A DNA stretch of 64,000 nt from Wolbachia endosymbiont (group A) of Rhinocyllus conicus (GTDB lineage Bacteria > Pseudomonadota > Alphaproteobacteria > Rickettsiales > Anaplasmataceae). The translations under genes and the position numbers were made by a program. The notes beneath the pieces were generated by a model. It saw only the letters and a program-made list of their open reading frames with translations. It searched no databases and was not told the DNA's origin. This document shows positions 26,754 through 34,855 of this stretch, piece after piece. The stretch spans positions 1,116,001 to 1,180,000 of the forward strand of contig NZ_OX366349.1 of the NCBI RefSeq assembly GCF_947250775.1. The letters are read 5' to 3'. Numbering within the stretch: position 1 is the first letter of the stretch; every line of letters starts with the position of its first letter.

Positions 26754-26945
26754 TTAGAGTTCATCCCTAGTCAGCTCCCCAACCGCTTCTACAGTACAGT
26801 CATGGACAAACGTCTTTTTACAATAAGGGCAGGCTATTTCCTCTTCTTCTCCCATATCTAAATATATTAATGGATGGCCGGAACCCTCATTATTCTCATC
26901 ACCATGACAACAAACTTTTCTATTATTAACCCTCACTTTTGACAT
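26754..26945 (-). CDS. Zinc-finger (zf-CHCC) domain protein
   Basis: A 63-residue protein with C-C-H-G near residues 12-15, GHPLIYLDMG and the CPYCKKTFVHD knuckle, which match the small CHCC zinc-finger family related to the NDUFS6 subunit of complex I. It probably binds one zinc. It is convergent with cdsA. Confidence 0.85.
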   Translation of the reverse strand: MSKVRVNNRKVCCHGDENNEGSGHPLIYLDMGEEEEIACPYCKKTFVHDCTVEAVGELTRDEL

Positions 26946-27013
26946 GCTACTCCTTTAGCTTATAACATTTTATATATTGAATATACCCATTCAGAAATAA
27001 AAAACAACAAGCA

Positions 27014-27520
27014 CTATTCTCCATTTTTTATCCTATTCAGGTTAATCAATTCGTTTTGAACGCCTTTTGATACAAATTTGCTAACATCTTCTCCTAATCT
27101 TGCTATTTCCTTTACAAAACTTGATGAGATAAATTGAGTATCTTCAGAAGCAGGAAGAAATATGGTTTCGATTTCAGGAAGAAGTTTATAATTTACCCAA
27201 CTCATTTGAAACTCGTAATCAAAATCCGATACTGCTCTTAATCCTCTAATAATAACAGAAGCATTCTGCTCTTTGGCAAACTTCACTAGCAACCCATTAA
27301 AAGATATAACATCTGCATCAATTCCTAGCCCTTTGATTTCACTTTCAGCCATGCTTGTGCGTAGCTTTGTGTCAAAGGCAACATGCTTATTAACGTTTTC
27401 TGCAACTCCTATTATTAATTTATCGACTAGTTTACACGCTCTTTTGATTATGTCAATATGCCCAAAAGTTATAGGGTCAAATGTGCCAGGGTAGATTCCT
27501 ATTCTGTTATTAATGTTCAT
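27014..27520 (-). CDS. coaD: Phosphopantetheine adenylyltransferase
   Basis: A 168-residue enzyme for the fourth step of coenzyme A synthesis. It has the nucleotidyltransferase start RIGIYPGTFDPITFGHIDII (T/HxGH motif), VIIRGLRAVSDFDYEFQMSW and the SSSFVKEIARLGED segment. Length and motifs are standard. Start ATG 27520. Confidence 0.97.
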   Translation of the reverse strand: MNINNRIGIYPGTFDPITFGHIDIIKRACKLVDKLIIGVAENVNKHVAFDTKLRTSMAESEIKGLGIDADVISFNGLLVKFAKEQNASVIIRGLRAVSDFDYEFQMSWVNYKLLPEIETIFLPASEDTQFISSSFVKEIARLGEDVSKFVSKGVQNELINLNRIKNGE

Positions 27521-27601
27521 CCTTTATTTTTATATAAACTACTTTAAGAACTTTTGATAGACATAATAACATTTTTTATCTAAAAATGAAAGTATACAGT
27601 T

Positions 27602-27674
27602 GGCCTGATAGCTCAGTTGGTAGAGCAAAGGACTGAAAATCCTTGTGTCGCTGGTTCGATTCCTGCTCAGGCCA
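27602..27674 (+). tRNA. tRNA-Phe (GAA)
   Basis: Acceptor GGCCTGA/TCAGGCC, D arm GCTCAGTTGGTAGAGC, anticodon arm GGACTGAAAATCC with GAA, and T arm CTGGTTCGATTCCTG. The discriminator is A, and a full CCA is not encoded (acct follows). Confidence 0.95.
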
Positions 27675-27745
27675 CCTTCTCTTTCTTGGCAAATTTGCCT
27701 TTTTGTTATAAAATACTCTATATCGTAATATAAATATTAGAGATG

Positions 27746-29088
27746 GTGCGACCTGAAAGTCTTCGGTCATATTGTTTAAAGGGAGAGGAATTCCTTCAGA
27801 AAGAAACTGAAAGAGTTCTAAAACTTATTAAACCAGATGTTTTGCCATCTGAGTCTACGCATCAGTGCGAATCGGGTAACCGGTTGGTGCCGAGCGATGC
27901 GGACAATGAACCTCCTCTTGAAAAAGAAGATGCGTAATCGTAAGAGGAGCATAAACTACAAGCATCATGTGGTTGGAGGGCTAGGCTAGTGGTATGGTGA
28001 ACGTAAGTGAAGCTTCGTAAGTATCGTAAAAATTGAAGAGCTAAAGATGCTGATAAGCTCTGACCAAAAGGTAATGTGGATAAGTTACATTTTTCATCTC
28101 TAGATGTACGCAAATAATAACTCCACCGGTATAGAGAAGTCACCTAACCCACTGTTGTATGACAGAAGGAACAGGGTAAGCCTGTATTTCCGCCTATATG
28201 GCAAGCAAACCGCAAGGAACGCTGATGAAAATGCAGGTAAAGGAAAATGGAGAAAGCGAATGCCATTTTGTAACGAAATGGATAGAATTTGTAACATTAA
28301 TTCGCGTGAAAACGAGCAGACTTCCATTTGGTCCCTCGTGACAAGAAACTTTGTCAACCACTTAAGGTAGGAAAGCAGATGATTACAAGTAAAACTGTAA
28401 GTGCACCTACCAACAGCTCCGAAGCATGGAACCAGTTGCCATGGAAGAAATGCCAAAAGGTTGTTATGAGGCTACAAAGGCGTATTGTTAAGGCTGTTCA
28501 AGAAGGAAGATGGAGTAAGGTAAAATCTTTACAACATCTCTTAACACGCTCTTTTAGTGGAAAAGCTTTAGCCATTAAAAGAGTAACTGAAAACCAAGGA
28601 AAAAACACAGCAGGTGTAGATCGTCAACTATGGTCAACTTACAATGCTAAATTTCAAGGAATAAAGCAGTTAAAACAAAGAGGGTATAAACCTTCTCCGC
28701 TAAAACGAATTTATATCAGTAAATCTAATGGCAAAAGAAGACCTCTTGGAATACCCACGATAAAAGATAGAGCCATGCAAGCATTATATTTGTTTGCTCT
28801 GGAACCGATAGCTGAAACAATCAGTGATCGTCACTCTTATGGCTTTAGATCTAAAAGATCCTGCGCGGATGCTATTGTTGCTTGTCACTTATTACTGGCA
28901 AGGCGCAATCGACCACAATGGATACTAGAAGGTGATATCAAAGGGTGCTTTGACAACATTAACCATGAATGGCTTATGAAGCACATTCCTATGGAGAGAA
29001 AAATTCTCCATAGTTGGTTAAAGGCTGGTTTCCTAGAATCAAAAACCTTGTACCCCACAACTGCTGGTACCCCGCAAGGAGGTATAAT
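27746..29088 (+). ncRNA. Group II intron, 5' part (interrupted)
   Basis: The sequence gtgcgacc at 27746 is the typical group II intron 5' end, followed by about 600 bp of structured noncoding DNA (domains I-III expected) and then the intron reverse transcriptase reading frame. The intron is broken at 29088 by the serine-recombinase element. Open frames within 27743-28378 are chance frames in ribozyme DNA. No disrupted 5' exon gene is recognisable upstream; tRNA-Phe ends 71 bp before. Confidence 0.75.
28379..29088 (+). pseudogene. Group II intron reverse transcriptase, N-terminal half
   Basis: About 237 codons of a group II intron RT/maturase, starting at ATG 28379 (MITSKTVSAPTNSSEAWNQL). Motifs are in order: NTAGVDRQLW, LKRIYISKSNGKRRPLGIPT, DRAMQALYLFALEP, YGFRSKRSCADA, ILEGDIKGCFDNI and AGTPQGGII. 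The frame then enters the recombinase element, so the catalytic Y-x-DD motif is missing here. The matching C-terminal half is on the minus strand at 59683-60669. Joining the halves at one AT restores GGIISP in frame. Confidence 0.88.
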
Positions 29089-31044
29089 TACCCCGCCAAC
29101 AATGTTGCAAAAAACGTAAAATTAGAGAAAAGCATTTCTCGAAAACTTCTATGTCCAAAAACAAGAGTGCCATTTATTTATAGTGCCAACAATCAATTAA
29201 CCATCAGTTTCAATGAATGATATGAACATATTATTTCAAGGAAAGTTCATGGGAAATAAGAGATTAGCTATACGGATTAGCTGTAGCTATGAAACTAACC
29301 GGTTGGCAGAAAAGTATTTGTTAGATGCTTATGAAAAAGCCGTGTCAAAGCAAGTAAGCCAAAAAAATTTAAAACATAAAAATGGGATTCAAGGAGGATC
29401 AAATGGTAACAGTGAGTTTATATGCAAGAGTTTCTTCGGGGAAACAAGCACAAGAAAATACAATAGCAAGTCAAGTTGCAGCTTTAGAGAAGCAAATTAG
29501 TACGGATGGATACAAATTATTAAGTGAGTATAAATTTATTGATAATGGCTACAGTGGATCTAATCTAGTCCGTCCTGATCTAGAAAAGTTACGTGATAAA
29601 GTAACAGAAGGTAAAATTGATAGAATTTACATTCATTCACCTGATCGCTTATCTAGAAAATATGCATATCAAATGGTATTACTTGAAGAATTTGAGAAAG
29701 CAGGAGCAGAAACGGTTTTCTTAAATTATGAGATTAACGATAATCCAGAATCTCAATTGCTGTTACAAATGCAAGGTATGATAGCAGAATATGAACGAGC
29801 GAAAATTATGGAACGAAGTCGTCGCGGAAAGATTTATGCAGCTAATAAAGGTTGTGTAAGCGTAATGGGAGGAGCTCCTTATGGTTATCGTTATATAGAT
29901 AAATATATGGGAGGAGGACAAGCTTTATTTGAAATAAACGAAGAAGAAGCTAATGTTGTTAGGAAAGTATTTTTGTGGATAGGAAGAGAAAGGACAAGTA
30001 TTGGGGAAGTGTGTCGTCGGCTAAACACTATGTCTATTATAACACGAACAGGAAAAAAGTACTGGGATAGAAGTGTGATTTGGGGTATGTTAAAAAATCC
30101 TGCTTACAAAGGACAAGCGGCTTTTGGTAAAACAAAAGTAGGTATAAAGTTACAACATATCAGACCACAGAAACATTCTTGTGAACAACCGAAAGATAAT
30201 TACTCTACCTATTCTGTTGAAAAAGCAAATTGGATTTATGTTAAAGTGCCAAATATAGTGGACGAAGATGTATTTGATATAGTTCAAGAACAATTAGCTG
30301 AGAATAGAAAAATAGCAAGGACAAGAGAAAGAGGAGCAAAATATTTACTACAAGGTTTAATCGTATGTAAGCGTTGTCGTTATGCATATTACGGAAGTCC
30401 TGTAAGAAATAAGCGAGGAGAAAAAATTGATCATTATGCTTATTATCGTTGTATTGGTAGAGATTCTTACCGTTTTGGTGGTAATAAAATTTGTGATAAT
30501 AAACACATTCGTACAGATGCATTAGAAACAGCCGTTTGGGAAGAGGTTAAGCATTTATTGAAAAATCCAAATAGGGTTTTAGAAGAATACAGGCGTAGAC
30601 TTTCAGAGCTTAAAAAATCATCATGGGATCAAAAAAGCGATTTACTAGAGAAACAAGAAAATAAATTAAAACGTGGTATTGCTAGACTTATTGATAGTTA
30701 TGCTCAAGAATATATTAATCAAGAAGAATTTGAACCACGAATTAAAGCAATGAAACAAAGTTTAAAAACAATTGAAGAGGAGAAGAAAAGGATATTCGAT
30801 CAAAAGAAATTAAAACAGGAATTAACTTTGGTTGTAACCAATTTAGAAGACTTTTCTTCCAATATTACATCAAACCTTGATAACGCAGACTGGCTAACTA
30901 AACGTGATATTATTAGAACGTTAGTCAAGAGAATTGAAATTAACCTTGAGGACGTAAATGTGGTATTTCGTGTAAAAGAGCTACCAAACTCTCCTGGAAA
31001 TAATCGAGAAGAAAAGAAAAATTTGCAACATTGTTGGCGGGGTA
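29089..31044 (+). mobile_element. Serine-recombinase element with inverted termini, copy A
   Basis: This 1,956-bp element has perfect 23-bp inverted ends: TACCCCGCCAACAATGTTGC plus AAA on the left, and its reverse complement on the right. AT flanks it on both sides (29087-29088 and 31045-31046). It carries a small conserved ORF and a large serine recombinase. Left flank: group II intron RT, N-terminal half. Right flank: a truncated membrane-protein gene on the minus strand. Copy B (60670-62625) has the same length and encodes identical proteins up to the terminal codons. Confidence 0.85.
29249..29500 (+). CDS. Small conserved protein of recombinase element (copy A)
   Basis: An 83-residue ORF beginning MGNKRLAIRISCSYETNRLA after an aagga ribosome site. 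It aligns over ~36 residues with the small ORF before the WO-1 recombinase (16633), sharing C-x-Y-E, L-A-E/D-K and A-Y-E. The last ~32 codons overlap the recombinase gene in another frame, so only the N-terminal half is clearly under its own constraint. It is basic, with no membrane segment. Its function is unknown. Confidence 0.6.
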   Translation: MGNKRLAIRISCSYETNRLAEKYLLDAYEKAVSKQVSQKNLKHKNGIQGGSNGNSEFICKSFFGETSTRKYNSKSSCSFREAN

Positions 31045-31070
31045 ATGACTCCTATTGTTGCACCTGCTAA
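29403..31070 (+). CDS. Large serine recombinase of the element (copy A)
   Basis: A 555-residue recombinase. The catalytic domain begins VSLYARVSSGKQAQENTIAS and contains RIYIHSPDRLSRKYAYQMV and YERAKIMERSRRGK. The Recombinase domain includes GGAPYGYRYI and MLKNPAYKGQAAFGK. A zinc ribbon (LIVCKRCRYAYYG, later CDNKHI) and a coiled coil (~400-480) follow. ATG 29403 is preceded by aaggagg; ATG 29382 lacks such a site. The frame runs through the right inverted repeat (LQHCWRGN) and stops only in flanking DNA at 31070, so the last residues depend on the insertion site. It is related to but distinct from the WO-1 enzyme. Confidence 0.92.
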   Translation: MVTVSLYARVSSGKQAQENTIASQVAALEKQISTDGYKLLSEYKFIDNGYSGSNLVRPDLEKLRDKVTEGKIDRIYIHSPDRLSRKYAYQMVLLEEFEKAGAETVFLNYEINDNPESQLLLQMQGMIAEYERAKIMERSRRGKIYAANKGCVSVMGGAPYGYRYIDKYMGGGQALFEINEEEANVVRKVFLWIGRERTSIGEVCRRLNTMSIITRTGKKYWDRSVIWGMLKNPAYKGQAAFGKTKVGIKLQHIRPQKHSCEQPKDNYSTYSVEKANWIYVKVPNIVDEDVFDIVQEQLAENRKIARTRERGAKYLLQGLIVCKRCRYAYYGSPVRNKRGEKIDHYAYYRCIGRDSYRFGGNKICDNKHIRTDALETAVWEEVKHLLKNPNRVLEEYRRRLSELKKSSWDQKSDLLEKQENKLKRGIARLIDSYAQEYINQEEFEPRIKAMKQSLKTIEEEKKRIFDQKKLKQELTLVVTNLEDFSSNITSNLDNADWLTKRDIIRTLVKRIEINLEDVNVVFRVKELPNSPGNNREEKKNLQHCWRGNDSYCCTC

Positions 31071-31367
31071 AGCTGCAGAGCCCATTCCAAGCATTGCACC
31101 AGGAAAAATAGCAGTTGCGGCTGCAGCAAGGCCAACTCCAATTGCAGCGCTTGCAACGCATGAAACGGCCATACTGAAAAGATCTTTCTTGGAGCATCCT
31201 CCTTTGCATATACTACATGCAGCCAATAATATTACAGGAACGGCAGCAACAATTCCACCCATAACCAAAGGTGACAAAGCTGTGAAACTCAATCCCAAAC
31301 CTGTAAGTGCTCCTATTACTGATGCTGCACCGCACAATATTAAAAAAGCTTTAGTGTTGTCATCCAT
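31045..31367 (-). pseudogene. Truncated hydrophobic protein gene
   Basis: From ATG 31367 the minus strand encodes about 108 residues: MDDNTKAFLILCGAASVIGA, several small-residue-rich membrane helices and a CSICKGGCSKKD loop, up to GATIGVI, where the recombinase element begins. The original C-terminus is missing; the frame continues into the element as TPPTMLQ. I do not recognise the family. It resembles small alanine/glycine-rich membrane proteins common in Wolbachia. Confidence 0.6.
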
Positions 31368-31442
31368 ATACTCTCCCTAATTAATTGATAAATAATAGTA
31401 TTACCACTTGTTCATATTTCTGTAAAGCAGAAAATTTTAGTG

Positions 31443-31517
31443 GGGCGAGCGACCAGGATTGAACTGGCGACATTCAGTACCACAAACTGACGCTCTACCA
31501 ACTGAGCTACGCCCGCC
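31443..31517 (-). tRNA. tRNA-His (GTG)
   Basis: Minus strand: acceptor GGCGGGC/GCTCGCC, D arm GCTCAGTTGGTAGAGC, anticodon arm TCAGT-TTGTGGT-ACTGA with GTG, and T arm CCAGTTCAATCCTGG. C is the discriminator. CCA is not encoded, and no G is encoded at position -1. Confidence 0.94.
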
Positions 31518-31666
31518 AAGATATAAAATATCTAACATACGAGCGCAAATAGTCAATTGATTATTTAACTCTCCTTTTGTAGAGGGTTTTAAGTTTAGCC
31601 AATAAATATTTTCATTGATACTTTTACTATTATAGTTAATTGTATTGATACTAATGAAGTAGTGGT

Positions 31667-33163
31667 ATGTTTAAAAGTATTTTCACATTTAGTTTTTTTA
31701 CGGCTATTTCAAGGATCTCAGGGTTAATAAGAGATGTATTGATTGCTACGGTTATTGGTGCAAACTCTCTTGCAGACATATTTTTTTCTTCGTTTCGTTT
31801 TGCCAATCTATTTCGCGCATTTTTTGCAGAGGGAGCATTTACCACGTCCTTTATACCGTTATATTCAACAGAATCACACGATGATAAAAAGGCATTTAAT
31901 TTTGCAAGTAGTGTAATATCCATTACGTTTATTATCTTAGTAATTTTTTGCCTTATCATGCAAACTTTCTCCCCTTATATGATTCAAATTTTTGCTCCTG
32001 GATTTGACCAAAGTAAGTTTACCCTTACTGTTACTTTATCAAGAATTATGATGCCCTACATAATCTTTGTTTCAATTGCATCACTTATTGGTGGAATGCT
32101 GCAAGTAAAGCAGCATTTTGCTTCAACAGCTATTGCACCAATCGTTTTGAATCTCTGTTTAATCATCAGTTTGTTTGTGCCTTACATAAAAACTCCAGCG
32201 CACAACCTTTCTATAGCTGTCCTTATAGGAGGAATTTTCCAGCTACTTTTGATACTATTTAGTGCATACAAGTTAAAGGCAGCTTTTTCTTTTAGCCTTG
32301 AATTAAGCAATGAAGTAAGGTTGTTTTTTAAGCGTGTGATACCTGCAATTATCAACAATTGTGTAACTCAAATAAGTGTATGGATTGACACAATCATGGC
32401 GAGTTTTATACCAAATGCGGTGTCCTATATATATTATGCCGATAGACTAAATCAACTACCGCAGGGAATAATCGGTACTGCAATCGGTACAGTGCTTCTT
32501 CCTTTAATTTCAAAACAGGTAAATAATACTGAAAATATAGTCAAAATACAGAACAAGGCTCTCAACATAGGATTAATGTTAATTATGCCAACAACTGCTG
32601 CCTTTATTATTATTCCCGACATAATTTTACTTACGCTTTTTTCTTACGGCCGGTTTGATCATTATGCAGTGCAGCAAACTGCTCCCACGTTAATAGCATT
32701 TTCTCTTTCTTTACCTGCATTTATTATAAATAAAGTATTGCTACCCACGTTTTTTGCTAAAGGCAATCTAAAAATACCAACTATGTTCTCACTAATGTGC
32801 CTTGGAATTAATGTAGTGCTAAACCTTTTGTTAATGAACGAGTATCAGCACACGGGGATTGCTATCGCTACTTCCGTTTCCACTTGGATAAACTCCATTC
32901 TATTAATTAGTTATTTAACAATAAATAAAATGTATAAGGTTAGCCAAGCGTTATTGTTAAATATCATGAAAATTTTTGTAGCAACGGTAGTCATGTCAAT
33001 AGCCCTTTATATTTTTAATTCTTTGTTGGCAGGATTATTTTTTGATAAAATATTGGCTCGTATTGTTTATTTAACGACTTTAATAGCTTTGAGTGTTATT
33101 GTTTATTTTGGTATTCTCTATTTAATGTTTAGAGGAAATTTGAATAATTTGAAATATGTATAA
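31667..33163 (+). CDS. murJ: Lipid II flippase MurJ
   Basis: A 498-residue membrane protein of the MviN/MurJ family, which moves lipid II across the inner membrane. It has about 14 hydrophobic helices. The N-terminus ISRISGLIRDVLIATVIGAN, FANLFRAFFAEGAFTTSFIP, and the later YYADRLNQLPQGIIGTAIGT are family hallmarks. Wolbachia retains lipid II synthesis (glmS, uppS and dapE are also in this window). A palindromic repeat with a miniature element follows 60 bp downstream. Confidence 0.95.
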   Translation: MFKSIFTFSFFTAISRISGLIRDVLIATVIGANSLADIFFSSFRFANLFRAFFAEGAFTTSFIPLYSTESHDDKKAFNFASSVISITFIILVIFCLIMQTFSPYMIQIFAPGFDQSKFTLTVTLSRIMMPYIIFVSIASLIGGMLQVKQHFASTAIAPIVLNLCLIISLFVPYIKTPAHNLSIAVLIGGIFQLLLILFSAYKLKAAFSFSLELSNEVRLFFKRVIPAIINNCVTQISVWIDTIMASFIPNAVSYIYYADRLNQLPQGIIGTAIGTVLLPLISKQVNNTENIVKIQNKALNIGLMLIMPTTAAFIIIPDIILLTLFSYGRFDHYAVQQTAPTLIAFSLSLPAFIINKVLLPTFFAKGNLKIPTMFSLMCLGINVVLNLLLMNEYQHTGIAIATSVSTWINSILLISYLTINKMYKVSQALLLNIMKIFVATVVMSIALYIFNSLLAGLFFDKILARIVYLTTLIALSVIVYFGILYLMFRGNLNNLKYV

Positions 33164-33222
33164 ACTAGATCTTTTGCTAAAGGAACAGCAAACGGTGTCA
33201 TCCCAGTGCTTGACACTGGGAT

Positions 33223-33547
33223 GGCTTTGTTGCATCGCTACTTATGAAAGGCTAACTATAGCTAGGATTATAAGCAACCTATTGAAAATCTTGTTTTTTT
33301 GCAATCAACCTGATCAAATTTAAGAATAGTAATTTATTATTTATATTAATAAACTTAATTCTATTGAAAATAGCTAAAGCATTGAAATTCTTGAATTTTA
33401 GCCGGATTAGTGAGTGGTAGTGAAATTTCTTTTACTCAAATTTAGGTATTCACTGACCGTTCTTGTTATAAATACCAGAATAATAAGCTACTGATATTCT
33501 CCATCTTTTTTATCTTTAATCCATCATAGCTAGCTATGCAACAAAGC
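33223..33547. mobile_element. Miniature element related to the IS903-like element, copy 1
   Basis: 325 bp with no coding frame. The ends GGCTTTGTTGCATCGCTA and TAGCTATGCAACAAAGCC resemble the termini of the adjacent IS (33656-34742). It is flanked by 9-bp direct repeats CACTGGGAT (33214-33222 and 33548-33556). A second copy, inverted, is at 42822-43147. The internal sequence is unlike the IS transposase gene, so it is a non-autonomous derivative by its ends only. Confidence 0.85.
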
Positions 33548-33655
33548 CCACTGGGATCCAGATATAAAAATATTTGCAAATTATGCAATAGACAACAGAT
33601 TCTAGGAGCATACGCTGAAATAATGCCCATGATGAAAATAAGATGGATCCCAGTG

Positions 33656-34742
33656 GGCTTTGTTGCATAGCACCTTAAGCAGTGATGGTTTACGACAAAT
33701 TTATGTAATGATTTCAAATTTAGCCATACCAATATCAGTGAATTTGTTGAGCAAATAGCACTTAATTAGTAATTCTTTTTCACGATTTACTTCAGATTTA
33801 TTCCTAAAGCTAAATCCAAATACTTGCTTCAACCTTGAGAAAAATCCTTCTATGTAAGATCTCTTTCCATAAATTGCTTCCTTTTTCCACTCTTTTACAC
33901 CATCTTGTCCATATAATTTTATTAACCTAATAGCAGCATTTCTGTCAGACATATAATCTATTTTTGAATGTTCTGCTGCATCCTTTTTTGGTAGAACTTT
34001 TGTCTTTATATCGTATTTCTTACACAATTTATAAAGTTTGTGCCTATCGTATGCCCTATCTGCATATAATGCTTTTATTTTGTGCTGAAAATTAACTTCT
34101 TCAAGCAAATCGCAAGCTCCATAGTGGTCAGAGTAGACGCCATTACTGTATCTTGCAGCTATAGCTTTTTTACTATTCACACTTAACATAACATGTAACT
34201 TTCTTACTTGCTCGTAGCTTCGGTACTTTCTATCTGCACTGTTTTCCTTACTGTGGCCAGGAGTGTTACTGTAAATGCTGATACTTGTGCTATCTATGAT
34301 AATTTCAATATTTTCCATGTTGCTTTTATCAACCCTGCAATCATTTATCTTAATATTAAGTTTTTTAAACCTTCTTGATGCTTGTGAATAGCTGATAACT
34401 GCCAAATTTTTTCCTATTTGTTGCAGATATCCTTTTATAAACCCCACCGTTTGTCTTAACCCAATTCTAAAAAGATTGACAATTATATGCACCAAAATTA
34501 CGACTTTATCACTGTAAATATAGTTGCCGCCCTGCATTTTTGGACTATTTTCATACCAATTTTCGATAGCTTCATCGATGTAACGAAAAATATTTCCCCT
34601 TTTTTCAAGGAATTTGTTATATTCGTTTTGGTTACTGACTTTCATTTTCTGTGGCATATTTTTTCTTCAACAGTTAAATGGTTATTTATAATGAATTTTG
34701 TCAGTAGCCACCAGATTTTTTCGGTTGCTATGCAACAAAGCC
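33656..34742 (-). mobile_element. IS5-family (IS903 group) insertion sequence, copy 1
   Basis: 1,087 bp with 16-bp perfect inverted ends GGCTTTGTTGCATAGC, close to known IS903-type termini. It is flanked by 9-bp direct repeats ATCCCAGTG (33647-33655 and 34743-34751), the target size expected for this group. The target lies inside a palindromic repeat. Two other copies of the same length are at 43257-44343 and 52028-53114. Confidence 0.92.
33701..34657 (-). CDS. IS903-like transposase, copy 1
   Basis: A 318-residue DDE transposase. NQNEYNKFLEKRGNIFRYID and GLRQTVGFIKGYL...SYSQASRRFK match the IS903 group N-terminal region. The catalytic acids are in IEIIIDSTSISIY (first D), IKALYADRAYDRHKLY (second D) and KRSYIEGFFSRLKQVFGF (E with the Y-x-x-x-x-R-like C1 motif). 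The frame is intact and the protein is identical to those of copies 2 and 3, so these insertions are recent. Confidence 0.95.
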   Translation of the reverse strand: MPQKMKVSNQNEYNKFLEKRGNIFRYIDEAIENWYENSPKMQGGNYIYSDKVVILVHIIVNLFRIGLRQTVGFIKGYLQQIGKNLAVISYSQASRRFKKLNIKINDCRVDKSNMENIEIIIDSTSISIYSNTPGHSKENSADRKYRSYEQVRKLHVMLSVNSKKAIAARYSNGVYSDHYGACDLLEEVNFQHKIKALYADRAYDRHKLYKLCKKYDIKTKVLPKKDAAEHSKIDYMSDRNAAIRLIKLYGQDGVKEWKKEAIYGKRSYIEGFFSRLKQVFGFSFRNKSEVNREKELLIKCYLLNKFTDIGMAKFEIIT

Positions 34743-34855
34743 ATCCCAGTGTCAAGCACTGGGATGACAGGAGTGGGTGCTGGGATGACAAAGATAGACA
34801 TTGAGATGACAAAGGTAGGAAATAGAGTAACTCCATTGCAATTAAGAGGCATATT

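Noticed and set aside
27743..28370. Open frames between tRNA-Phe and the intron reverse transcriptase
   Set aside because: They lie in the expected group II intron RNA domains, overlap one another on both strands and have no protein-like features.
33466..33732. Minus-strand frame spanning the miniature element and IS end
   Set aside because: It crosses element boundaries and palindromic repeat sequence and has no independent support.
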